Source: Aquatica leii (lineage: Eukaryota > Arthropoda > Insecta > Coleoptera > Lampyridae). From it: DNA of 64,000 nt. This document shows, one piece after another, positions 8,813 to 18,462 of this stretch (within the stretch, counting starts at the first letter, position 1; the number at the start of each line of letters is the position of its first letter). The translations under genes and the position numbers were made by a program. The stretch spans positions 52,070,487-52,134,486 of the forward strand of contig CM069433.1 of NCBI GenBank assembly GCA_035610365.1. Direction: 5' to 3'. Under the pieces are notes generated by a model. The model was given only the letters and a program-made list of their open reading frames with translations. It did no database searches and had not been told where the DNA came from.

Positions 8813-11800
8813 TGCCCTTCGGCCTGTGTAACGCTCCTGCAACGTTCGAGCGTTTGATGGAGACCATCTTGCGCGGATTGTCTTGGAAGACGTGCTTGGT
8901 TTACCTGGACGACGTGATCGTGGTTGGAAGGTCGTTTGAAGAGCACTTGAACAACTTGAAGGAAGTGTTCCAGAGATTACGTGGGGCTAACCTCAAACTG
9001 AGCCCAAAGAAGTGCCACGTATTTAAAAAGAAAGTCCAATACCTTGGCCACGTAGTATCTAGAGATGGAGTAAGGGCTGACCCAGACAAAATCCGAGCAG
9101 TGCAAGCATGGCCAAGACCGATCGACAAACATCAGGTCCGAAGTTTCCTTGGGTTGTGCACTTATTATAGAAGATTTGTTCCCGGATTTGCCAATATTGC
9201 CAAACCATTGACAAAACTAACCGAAGAAAAAGCAGAATTTAGATGGGATGAAGACTGCGAAAATTCTTTTAATCAACTAAAACAGGCCCTAGTTACTTCG
9301 CCGATTTTGAGTTATCCACGAGAAGATGGAAAGTTTGTTTTGGATACCGACGCAAGCAATATGGCCATAGGCGCGGTCCTTTCGCAGGTTCAAGATGGAC
9401 AAGAAAAGGTTATCGCGTACTTTAGCAAGGTTTTGTCCAGGCCAGAAAGGAATTATTGCGTGACTAGGAGGGAGCTGTTAGCAGTCGTTAAGTCCATCGA
9501 ACATTTCTACAAGTATTTGTATGGACGAAAATTTTTACTGAGAACAGACCACGCCGCTTTAAAATGGCTACTACAGTTCCGTAACCCAGAAGGACAAGTG
9601 GCAAGATGGATCGAGAGACTGCAAGAGTATGACTACGACACAGAACACCGTGCCGGAAGCAGTCATCGGAACGCTGATGCCTTGTCCAGAAGACCATGTC
9701 CGGCGGACTGCAGCCATTGTTCGCGACTGGAAGAAAAAGTCGAATGCCTCCGGAGAACTGCTATGGTTGATGATGAGTGGGAACCTGAGCAGTTACGTCG
9801 CGAACAAAAAGACGATCCTGAAATAAGACTACTCCTCGACTGGAAAGAAAGCGGCCGACGACCAACCTGGGAAGAAGTGAGTGCTTTGGGCAAAAATATC
9901 AAAGCGTACTGGGCGCAGTGGGACTCCTTGATAGTAGAAGACGGTCTTCTTAAGCGATCCCTAGAAAGTGCCGAGGGCACGGGAAACAGACTACAGCTGG
10001 TAGTGCCAAAGAGCAGGGTGACCGAAGTGTTGAAGCATCTCCACGATGGGACATCGATTGGACACTTTGGCATTAAGAAGACGTTGGGGAAAGTGCGAGA
10101 ACGATTCTACTGGATGAACTGCAAAGAGGACGTCATGAAATGGTGCCGTAAATGCACAGTCTGCGCATCAGGAAATGGTCCAGCGAGAAAGCGCAAAGCA
10201 CCCATGAAACAATATAACGTAGGAAGCCCGTTGGAAAGAGTTGCGATTGACATCGCAGGGCCGTTCCCAGAATCCGATTCGGGAAATAAATACATCCTGG
10301 TGGCGATGGATTATTTCACGAAATGGACGGAGGCTTACGCCATACCCAACCAGGCAGCAGCTACAGTCGCAGACGTATTGGTAAAAGAATTTTTCTGCCG
10401 GTTTGGAGTTCCGTTGGAATTACACTCCGATCAAGGCCGCAATTTTGAGTCTGGGCTGTTTCAAGAAGTTTGCCGACTGTTAGGAATTAAAAAGACTAGG
10501 ACAACGCCTCTCCATCCTCAGTCTGATGGCATGGTTGAACGGATGAATCGAACAATGGGCAAGTACTTAGCCAAGGTAGTGTCCGAACATCAAAGAGACT
10601 GGGATCAGTACTTGCACCTCTTCTTAATGGCGTACCGATCATCCGTTCACGAAAGCACAGGCCAAACACCATCCTGTGTCATGCTCGGTCGTGAGATAAG
10701 ATTACCATGCGATCTTCAATTTGGACGAAGGCCGGAAGAAGAAGTCGCTGGAGAAGATTACGTCAGCAAGCTGGCAAAGAGGCTAGACGAAGTACATGAA
10801 GAGGTTCGTAAAAACACACAAATTGCCAGCGACAGGATGAAAACAAGATATGACGTCAAGGCGCAAAATGGTGGGTTTCAACCTGGCGATATGGTTTGGT
10901 TGTATAACCCTCAAAGGAGACGTGGTTTGTCGCCGAAGCTGCAAAGGCAATGGGAGGGCCCCTATGAAGTCGTGCAGCGTATTAACGACGTTATATACCG
11001 CATCCGAAAACCGCCCAGAGGCAAGCCAAAAGTGGTCCACGTCGATCGTCTAGCCCCGTTTGCTGGCGATAACCACAATCCGCAAGTTCAGGTCCGAACC
11101 AGAGTAATAAGTAACAGAACCAGGAATCCAATCGAAGAAATGGGGTTCGAAAAGTTTATGAACTTATACGGAGGTTCTGGAAAAGCTAGGTTCGGAGTTA
11201 CCACCGAGGAACAACAAGACCTGTTCCAGACACAAAAAGATTACGCCATCGCACATTGCGTGAGCGAGGAGCTTGACATGTCCAAAGGGGTTGCAGTCGT
11301 GTTTAAAAAGAAGTTTGGACAGCTAGATGAATTACGAAGACAGCAACCGGCAGTCGGAAAGGTTTTAGGACTACGTGGTGACGGACGCTTCGTTTTCTAT
11401 CTGGTCACCAAGAAATACTCACGTGTCAAGCCGTTATACAAAGATCTGTGGCGAACATTATGGAGTCTCAAGAGACAAATGGAGTTCCATCATGTTAAGA
11501 AATTGGCAGTACCCAAGCTTGGTTGTGGCTTAGACCAACTGAATTGGAGGACAGTTCGAAACATGTTGGAGGTCGTCTTCCGAGGAACAGGCATTCAAGT
11601 GTTGGTCTGTAGTTACCAACCGAGGAGAGTATTGGGTCAGGAAAAGTCCATTGACTGTTACTTTTATGGTCAAGGAAGTTGCCGAAATGGAGGAAGCTGC
11701 CGCTATCGCCACGATCCCTTTTACCGGTGTCGCATCCAGTCTCCTGTTCTGGGACAGAACAGTCCTAAGAAGGGGGCAGTGAAACGTCCGAGAAATTACT

Positions 11801-11835
11801 TGCAAATGCAAGAGCCTTCTAGAACTGTTATCTAG
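8767..11835 (+). CDS. pol: RT (C-terminal part)-RNase H-integrase-macrodomain-CCCH finger
   Basis: This frame opens at 8767, right after an in-frame TGA. It has no ATG start and is the continuation of the upstream frame after a one-base slip. Residues are counted here from the TTG at 8794. RT motif YLDD is at 37-40. RNase H shows LDTDAS, RRELLAV, RTDHAALKW and NADALSR. Integrase has its HHCC finger, with C-x2-C in CRKCTVC, then the catalytic core with VAIDIAGPFP, HSDQGRNF and GMVERMNR (D, D, E), and then a GPY/F module around QWEGPYEVVQRI. Residues about 800-945 are a macrodomain: AHCVSEEL, VVFKKKFG, DGRFVFYLVTKK and KLGCGLDQLNW match the TARG1/OARD1 family. K873 and D914 align with that family's catalytic Lys and Asp. 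Residues 955-973 form a C-x7-C-x5-C-x3-H finger. The last 18 codons lie inside the 3' LTR. Confidence 0.93.
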   Translation, partial: KTAFTIGTGLWQFTVMPFGLCNAPATFERLMETILRGLSWKTCLVYLDDVIVVGRSFEEHLNNLKEVFQRLRGANLKLSPKKCHVFKKKVQYLGHVVSRDGVRADPDKIRAVQAWPRPIDKHQVRSFLGLCTYYRRFVPGFANIAKPLTKLTEEKAEFRWDEDCENSFNQLKQALVTSPILSYPREDGKFVLDTDASNMAIGAVLSQVQDGQEKVIAYFSKVLSRPERNYCVTRRELLAVVKSIEHFYKYLYGRKFLLRTDHAALKWLLQFRNPEGQVARWIERLQEYDYDTEHRAGSSHRNADALSRRPCPADCSHCSRLEEKVECLRRTAMVDDEWEPEQLRREQKDDPEIRLLLDWKESGRRPTWEEVSALGKNIKAYWAQWDSLIVEDGLLKRSLESAEGTGNRLQLVVPKSRVTEVLKHLHDGTSIGHFGIKKTLGKVRERFYWMNCKEDVMKWCRKCTVCASGNGPARKRKAPMKQYNVGSPLERVAIDIAGPFPESDSGNKYILVAMDYFTKWTEAYAIPNQAAATVADVLVKEFFCRFGVPLELHSDQGRNFESGLFQEVCRLLGIKKTRTTPLHPQSDGMVERMNRTMGKYLAKVVSEHQRDWDQYLHLFLMAYRSSVHESTGQTPSCVMLGREIRLPCDLQFGRRPEEEVAGEDYVSKLAKRLDEVHEEVRKNTQIASDRMKTRYDVKAQNGGFQPGDMVWLYNPQRRRGLSPKLQRQWEGPYEVVQRINDVIYRIRKPPRGKPKVVHVDRLAPFAGDNHNPQVQVRTRVISNRTRNPIEEMGFEKFMNLYGGSGKARFGVTTEEQQDLFQTQKDYAIAHCVSEELDMSKGVAVVFKKKFGQLDELRRQQPAVGKVLGLRGDGRFVFYLVTKKYSRVKPLYKDLWRTLWSLKRQMEFHHVKKLAVPKLGCGLDQLNWRTVRNMLEVVFRGTGIQVLVCSYQPRRVLGQEKSIDCYFYGQGSCRNGGSCRYRHDPFYRCRIQSPVLGQNSPKKGAVKRPRNYLQMQEPSRTVI
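11190..11625 (+). other. TARG1/OARD1-like macrodomain within Pol
   Basis: About 145 residues after the integrase C-terminus. TARG1 (OARD1) is a macrodomain that removes ADP-ribose from acidic side chains through a Lys nucleophile and an Asp. Here the Lys is in VTKK (codon 11410-11412) and the Asp in GCGLD (codon 11533-11535), and the characteristic FKKKFG and GDGRF blocks are also kept. The frame is open through the domain. Hydrolase activity is therefore plausible but not shown. Confidence 0.88.
11656..11712 (+). other. CCCH zinc finger at Pol C-terminus
   Basis: The residues are arranged C-x7-C-x5-C-x3-H (C955, C963, C969, H973 counted from 8794), close to the C-x7/8-C-x5-C-x3-H pattern of RNA-binding CCCH fingers. 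It follows the macrodomain by about 10 residues. A role in binding element RNA would be an inference. Confidence 0.8.
11768..11779 (+). other. polypurine tract
   Basis: The purine-rich AGAAGGGGGCAG directly abuts the 3' LTR at 11780 and would prime plus-strand synthesis. It is unusual in lying inside the pol reading frame. Confidence 0.75.
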
Positions 11836-12253
11836 TTTCTAGAAAATATAGCGAAAAGTGAGGAACGATCGAGAAGAATTCGCTGATGTCTATAAAAGCC
11901 GAAGATGGAAATCGTAGGTCAGTTATTGCTGGAATGTGAATGCATGCAGTATTAAATGAATAAGCAAGTGAAGATAAATAAATCGTTAACACGTGTTTGT
12001 CTACATAAATAAATCGAGAATAATAGTGTATGTGATAATTAGTGTAAACAAGAGTGATATCCGAGGACGTTATCTTATCTCGTGTTAGTTATCTTAAGTG
12101 TTATACAACGGTCATACATAAATTAGTGTAAGTGTTTTTATTATTAGATTTAATTAAGTTCGGTTAATTTAAAAGTGCATATTTTTCTATAATAAGTAAA
12201 CGTAGTTTTAGTCGTTATAAATAAATTAGTTTTTAATAAATAAATCCGTAACA
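11780..12253 (+). repeat. 3' LTR
   Basis: 474 bp, identical to the 5' LTR. The first 56 bases encode the C-terminal residues and the TAG stop (11833-11835) of the pol frame. The target duplication ATAA follows. Confidence 0.96.
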
Positions 12254-12257
12254 ATAA

Positions 12258-12600
12258 ATTAAAGATGATTTTTTTTTATAATTAGTTTATCTTTTTTATT
12301 GTTTACTGTAGTAGCAAACCTGACAAAAATTGATAGTTAAGAGTAATAATCAACATTTTAAAAGCATTTAAAAATGCAATGCATGATTACAATTTTAGTT
12401 AAAAAACGTTAGCTAAAAGCTATTTGACTAAATGCTTTTGGGAACTGACACAACTACTGTCGATTCGTCACAATGAGCGTTGACTGAGTACCGATATTTT
12501 GACAAACTGACATTATTGCCAATATCTGACATGATATGAATAAAAATGAATGTAAATTTCGTGCTGTTTATTATGTGTTACAAAACATAACTTTTCTAAC
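12258..12600. other. no recognisable feature
   Basis: AT-rich DNA between the LTR element and the LINE relic. No motif was recognised. Confidence 0.5.
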
Positions 12601-13395
12601 AAAGTAAACAAGTATTGACAATAATGAATAGACTAGAGGCAAAGCGTGATGCTTAACAAACAAATTAAAACAAGCCGGACTCCGAAAGGGCTTTAATACA
12701 ATTGAACATGCGGTAAAAACCTTCATAAAAAATGTAGCGGAATACATCTGTCTTTTGATGGCATTTCTAGTAATAGGAATGCTTTCGACACTGAAGAGGT
12801 CTGGGCCATCCAGCAAGCTTTGAAAAAGGCAAGAATGCACCATCGTTATGCTAACATTATCAATAAAATCTATATAAATGCTGCAATACAAGTTACACAA
12901 TAATACTAATAAAATCAAAATAAACAAGGAGACACAATGTCTTGGATGCACAAAATGTATCAGAACTATATAAACAGTGCGTGTTATCAATAACAATATA
13001 TGGAGAAGAAACGCGGGTTCTTACGAAAGCAATAATAAAAAAACTGAGAATAAACCACAGAGCTATAGAAACAATATTAAAAATCACATTGGGAGATCAT
13101 AAAGCAAACAGGTAGATTAGATATAGAACTAAGGTAATGGATGTAGTAGTAAGATCAACAATGCTGAAATGTTCCTGGGCCGGGCACGTTGCAAGATACT
13201 AAAACAAATAGAGTGAAAAAGTAACCAGATAGAAACTATAGACACATAAAAGAGGTGAAGCGACGACATAAAGAAAACCGCAGAATTCAATTGGTACAAC
13301 CTGACACAGAATAGAGAAGGTTGGAAGAGCATTGGAAAGACTTATACTCATAGAATAGAAAGATGATAGTGATTACGCGAACTGTATAAGAAGGT
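12601..13395 (+). pseudogene. LINE reverse transcriptase relic (RTE-like)
   Basis: Successive frames read like the RT of an insect LINE. NEQAGFRKGF-type sequence appears near 12665 as KQAGLRKGF-like codons, followed by a palm region that ends in a stretch reading NNTNKIKINK. The central RT, including the catalytic Tyr-x-Asp-Asp block, is missing. The sequence resumes with the C-terminal region: ETRVLTKAI-like, SWAGHVARY near 13165-13195, and FNWYNLTQNREGWKSIG near 13285-13340. Many stops are present. The relic is truncated, internally deleted and non-functional. Confidence 0.75.
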
Positions 13396-13564
13396 TGAAC
13401 TGCATATGTAAGTTATCAAATAAAGTTTATTTTAAAAACAAAAATGTAGGAATGGTAATAGTACCTCATTTGAGTAACTAAAATATAAATTATTGTACAA
13501 AAAGTATGTATTAGAGGCATATTAGAAGCATATTGTATTTGTATGTATGAGTACTGTAAAGTTT

Positions 13565-13643
13565 CATATTACGATACGCGATCGAAAAGTTGTCAAACTA
13601 GGTCAGAGACCGAGTTTGATAACCCATAATGTATCGTAATATG
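13565..13643. repeat. palindromic hairpin repeat
   Basis: CATATTACGATAC at 13565-13577 is the exact complement of GTATCGTAATATG at 13631-13643. The interior is also palindromic: GTTGTCAAACTAGGTC faces GACCGAGTTTGATAAC with two mismatches. This is a foldback or MITE-type structure. Confidence 0.75.
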
Positions 13644-13800
13644 CAATTATAATACGAATATCGTACACCGTTTTATCTCTTATCAACAGTTTTAATTTCT
13701 TAGGGATGTGTTAAGATAGTGATAAAATAAATCAGTTGTCAAAAGTTATTTTGAATGAACCAAGTGTATTAAATATCTGTCATTGTAAATTATGTAAATT

Positions 13801-13903
13801 CCTGATGACACATCGTAATGTCATTGTTTACCACTCTAGTGTGGTAAAGTGTTACTTTACCGCGTTAGTGCGGTAAACAATGACATTATGATATGTCATC
13901 AGG
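13801..13903. repeat. 103-bp foldback repeat
   Basis: Two 32-base arms, 13801-13832 and 13872-13903, are near-perfect reverse complements, each containing TCATTGTTTACC or its complement. The loop itself contains smaller inverted repeats around GTGGTAAAG/CTTTACCGC. It lies 160 bp from the hairpin at 13565 and may be part of the same palindromic element. Confidence 0.8.
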
Positions 13904-14746
13904 TGTCGTAAATTTTGACATTACATATTGATAGAAAATAAAAATATAAACACTGATTTAATTATTAATTTAAACTTTGAACATTTTATATTAAATTGTT
14001 ACAGAAACTGCAGAAAAGCTTTTAAAAATTGCTTTTTTGTTAATACCGACTATGTTCTTCTAGAAACCACTAAGAACTGTGTATGACCAATAACGTGTAT
14101 TTGTTTGTTAATTCGTCGATTCCTTGTTTTTTTACACAGTTAGCTTGATCCGAGTAGTTTGCAAGTGTTGTTTAAATACTGGTCTTTGTATCATATTTCA
14201 AGCAGAAACTTTAACGTTTTATGACAGCGGAGACTGAGTTTGTACTTTATTTGTAAGTTATTTTTTTGTATATCCGGTTTTGTACAATTTTTAATTTTCT
14301 TCTTTCTATATTTTGATTTCAAATTCTAGCTTTATTCAGATTTTACTAAAATGAAATAAATAAATCTTTATTGAAGTTCAATATTGTAAGTTTAATTTTA
14401 TCAATTGTGTTGTGATTTGTACGACCTATAAAATGTGAAAGAAAACTGTAAAAATTTGTATTAACAGTAGTCAGTTAAAATAAATTCGAAATGAAAGTTT
14501 CTAAATAAAACTATTTAAAAATATTATGATGATACATTCTGTAAATTGTCCAAGTACTTACATTAAGAGGAATTACAAAGAGTATTTTGTAGATTTGGCG
14601 CTTTGTACTAAATTTAATTAATTTATCTTTTTTACTGCAACTGTAACAAAAGACTTTAAATGATTTTTAAGATGCTGCAAATTATCTTCAGATGCTCTAA
14701 AAATTGTCATCTTTATTTTTGCTGCATTATTTATGTCTCTTATTGA
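13904..14746. other. no recognisable feature
   Basis: AT-rich, no supportable gene. Confidence 0.5.
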
Positions 14747-16048
14747 TTTCTATCGTTGACTGAAGAAATGTATAAAGACTCGCAAAGCCCATGTTAAAAA
14801 TCGCAGTCACTGCAGGGTCCGAGATATAGGGGGCGCCATCGTCTACTTGGGGTCCGAGATTTCAGTTCATTGCTGGCACTTGTAGTGTTTACATCGTATG
14901 TACGCAAAGTACGTACGCGCGTCGAGCAGTGGCTTCGCTTAGTAATACCGCTCTCTTTGCAGTTCAGATGACGATAATTTAACAAACGATTTTCTACCAA
15001 GAGATACCATTAGTAATGGGAATTCTAGTTAATTTTTTATGAATTAGGGGACCAACTCGCGATTATCGGTATGCTGCATCTAAAAAAAAAAACTAAAACG
15101 CCGTTTCAAATTCACAATTTTATTGAACATTCCTGTAATCTTAATTAGCAAATCAAGTTAAAAAGTTTTAATTAAACGGAAAACCGATTTGGTAATCTCT
15201 TTTGTAGTCACCTTTCAAAGAATATTATCAACTGCAAAACATGATAAAACAGTTATATACATTTATAAACATAACAAAAATTCTGCTTTGCTTCTTGTGC
15301 AAGTATCAAATTACCGGCGCCGGCAGTTTTGGATTTGTAATTTGCTATTTTAAATTATTGTTCACTTTGGCGATTTGATTATTTACTTATGAGTTTTTTG
15401 TTTTTACATTCTAGTTGATTGTAGAATAATTATAATTCCATAAAGTTTCGATTTTCGATCGATTATGTTTTTGAATCAATTAATAAACAAAAATTGGATA
15501 GAAAAATCGATTATAAAAATCGCTTTATTAGAGTACGAAAATCGATATATCGATACGTATCGAAATGTCGATATTTCGATACGTATCGAGATTTCGATAC
15601 GTATTGATATTACGATACGTAGCGATACTCTGAAACGTATCGATATTCCGATACGTATCGATATTTCGATACGAATTGCGGATTGCAAAGTAAATTAAAA
15701 CAGCAGAAAAAAAATACAAAACCAAACTCTGGCAAACGAAGAAAAAAATTCAACTTGTCAAATTACATTCCGTTTACTCAAAACATTTTATATCAGTCAA
15801 CGGTATCTAGTAAATACAACAAACGATTATTTTGAAGAGTTATCTTATTACTTTCCAAGCATTATTTTTAAGCGATCTTTTACCAGTCTTATCTTAGTTT
15901 GCGTTGAAAACAACCGTGTCGCTACTATCCAATAGTAAAGTTTGTAGGCAGCGGGGTGCAGAGAGCCACAAAAGTGAGATAGTAATACGGTACGATTTTT
16001 AACATGCAGTTGCGAGTCTTTATACATTTCTTCAGTCAACGTTTCTAT
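14747..16048. mobile_element. 1.29-kb TIR element, non-autonomous
   Basis: CGTTGACTGAAGAAATGTAT at 14754-14773 is repeated as its exact reverse complement ending at 16041. The inverted similarity continues for about 45 bases with small indels, through GACTCGCAA and ATGTTAAAAATCG. The heptamer TTTCTAT lies immediately outside both ends (14747-14753 and 16042-16048), fitting a 7-bp target duplication. No transposase is encoded. The interior holds a patch with GGTCCGAGAT repeated twice (14816-14870) and an array of CGATACGTATCG units. The superfamily is unknown to me. Confidence 0.75.
15541..15675. repeat. 18-bp tandem array of CGATACGTATCG palindromes
   Basis: About seven imperfect copies of an 18-bp unit whose core CGATACGTATCG is itself a palindrome. 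Open frames on both strands here are by-products of the repeat and are not genes. The units contain CGATA and near-TATCGATA sequences, which resemble sites for the insect insulator/DNA-replication factors BEAF-32 and DREF; that is resemblance only. Confidence 0.85.
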
Positions 16049-17033
16049 TGAATTAAAACATACAACTTATTCTAATCCAGTGCACGCCGTTATTCAAGAA
16101 CGGTTTTGACACATGCTACTACATAGAAAAAGCATCGTTTATAGTAATCATAATTTCGGTTTATGTTATCAATTTTCTTCTTAGGTTTGTTTTTATACAC
16201 GGACTTTACATTAATTTTTTTAGATACAATTTTACAATACGCTTGTTTAAACTGAAAAATGTAATCATTGTACCTTAAAAATATTTGTCTTAAATATTTA
16301 GCTTTATTTTTCGAATGTTATTTATTTATTCAAGTATTTTGACTGACCTACGTAACGTTACCTCATTTAAACATCTGTATATACGTTATCTTATAGAGTT
16401 AGGTACCTTGGTAAAAGTGATTGCGCAGTTCTTAGAATTACAACTTAATTTAACTAAGCTTATGTGATAATGTTATTTTGTATTTATTTTTATTTCTTAT
16501 GTCAGCAAACTACTGAGAAGAAATGTGTAGTTCTTAGAACAGTGTATTAAACATCATAACATTATTTTTAATTTTTTTTATTAACGATACTAACAAACTA
16601 TTTAAGGCAAAAAAATTATAATTTTTTATTTATTTGACTCAAAATTTTAAATTTTTTAAATGTCTTACTAAAACTTTTATTTTGTTTTGCTTGTATTGAT
16701 GCTATAATAGCATTCTAAATTAACAACGTGTTGTTCAAACGCACCCTGTTTCTACCTACTGCTTTTTATTCAACAAAGATGTATTTGTTTTTTGTAAATA
16801 TCGGATATTGTTATTATTTGGTTACTGTTATCAAAAACCCCAAATTTTAATGTGATTTTATTAAACGGCATGCATTAAAATTTTTTACAATTTTTTCCTG
16901 TTCAGTTTTTTTTTCATGTGGTCTATTCTTATACGAAAATAATAAAATTTACAGCAAGTACATTTATAAAATCACCCCCCTGACCCCCAACAGCGACTAT
17001 TAATTTATTTAAATGACACGACTCTAATTGTGA
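16049..17033. other. no recognisable feature
   Basis: About 1 kb of AT-rich DNA without recognisable coding or repeat structure, apart from a short C-run near 16973-16987. Confidence 0.5.
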
Positions 17034-18381
17034 TACGTCATTTTTTGGGAAATGTAGTAACGAATTCAGCTGTATGTTTGGTTTATAATTTTGATAGTTT
17101 TTTGACAATGAAAAAAAAATTAATCAGAGATAAATTAATTTATTTTTAAATTAATAATAAATTAAATTAGAAAAGAAATGTAATACAAATTAAAATTTAA
17201 CACAAAAAGTAATTACTTTAACAAAAAAAATTCTTGCAAGAAGTGTTGGAAATGATTTCGCTTATTCTTGAGACGATGATAGATTCTGCTTTCAAACGAC
17301 TCCGGTTGAGTTTTAAAGACGACTGACTTTAAATGACCCTACAGACAAAAGTCTAATGGCGTTAAATCCGGTAATTTAAGAGACCAATCAATTGACCCTT
17401 TTTTTGCCAATCCACCGACTTGGATAATAGTTATCTAACCATTGTCAAACTGGTCGTACGTAATGAAGAGCTCTATCTTGTGAGAAATGAAGTAAAACCT
17501 TATTTAAATGAAGATTCCCATCTATTCTTCTCTGATTTTCTAATTTTTCAGCTATTAACGGTTTGATGACATTTTGTAGCAATTCAAAATAAATTGCATC
17601 AGTCAAATTTATGAAGACAGAGCCAATTTCGAAAATCCTTGCCCAAACGTTAAGTATTGAGTGTGCACTTCTCGCAAATTCTGAGGATTATCGTCACTTC
17701 AACACCAATAATTTTGTTTGTTGACATGCTTATTTAAATATAACGTGCACTCATTGCTTAAACATTAATTTTATGGATGATAGTTTTGCAAAACACAATT
17801 TTTTTGTTTGGGTCATCATCTCCAAGTTTTTGTACAATCTTCATTTTGTAAGTGTGAAACTTGTGACGTTTTAATGCCTTGTTGTTCTTTGAAACAATCC
17901 CGTTTTTTCCAAGTTGTCCAAGTACTTTGATGTTGGCGGCTTCATCGGGTATTTTTAGTTTTTTTTTCTATTAACAACAGATCTCTTACCTCAAATTTGG
18001 CAACCAATTGACGAACGTACGTGTGACTTACATTTCGGTAAGGATGTCTGTTGTTAAAGGTTGTAGCTGTTCTCAGTGAACAGCGGTTTTCTATGCCATA
18101 AATGAAGATAATTTTGACACGTGGTGTGAGTCATTGTTAATAGAATGAAAATTTGATATGTCACAGATTTGTTTGAATAGAAACTTCAAACGTTCTAACG
18201 TGGATTTTTAATTAAAATAACACCAGTATTGTTAAAAAAAGAGGTAAGCACAACGAAAACCACAATAAACCTGATATTTCATCAAAACTTATTATTTAGA
18301 TTTTGTTGTGTCAAAACATTGTCAATATTATAAATTAAGCATACCGCCGAATCCTTTATTAAATTTCCCAAAATTGACGTA
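17034..18381 (-). mobile_element. mariner/Tc1-superfamily element, decayed
   Basis: The element spans 17036-18379 (1,344 bp) with TA on both sides. Degenerate inverted termini can be matched over about 80 bases, starting CGTCA..TTTTGGGAAAT on each side. The minus strand encodes a broken transposase. Near 18060-17990 is a helix-turn-helix region, then HVNKQNYW and a WxGxNP-like block near 17720. Then come FELLQNVIKPL near 17610, a QDRALHY stretch corresponding to the usual Gln-Asp-Gly-Ala second-Asp motif near 17460, and LPDLTPLDF near 17370 with the third acidic position. Many stops and frameshifts show it is dead. The size and TA flanks suit this superfamily. Confidence 0.82.
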
Positions 18382-18462
18382 TTAAATGTTGCCATTCAAA
18401 AAATTAAGAGTAGTTGCTGAGGATTTAGAAGTTTTACAAACAGAAGATTGTACAGACTTCGT

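Larger units (their letters stand above)
5591..12257 (+). mobile_element. young Ty3/gypsy LTR retrotransposon with macrodomain
   Basis: A full-length LTR retrotransposon occupies 5595-12253, flanked by the 4-bp target duplication ATAA at 5591-5594 and 12254-12257. The two LTRs, 5595-6068 and 11780-12253, are each 474 bp and identical by base-by-base reading, so the insertion is recent. Domain order is Gag, protease, RT, RNase H, integrase, which is the Ty3/gypsy order. There is no envelope frame. After integrase, the polyprotein continues into a TARG1-like macrodomain and a CCCH finger. A primer-binding site follows the 5' LTR and a purine tract precedes the 3' LTR. One base appears to be missing in RT near 8766-8770, so this copy probably cannot make a full Pol protein unless that is a sequencing or assembly error. 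Confidence 0.97.

Noticed and set aside
15465-15725. Open frames on both strands with ISIRI and RNIDTYR repeats
   Set aside because: They are by-products of the CGATACGTATCG tandem array.
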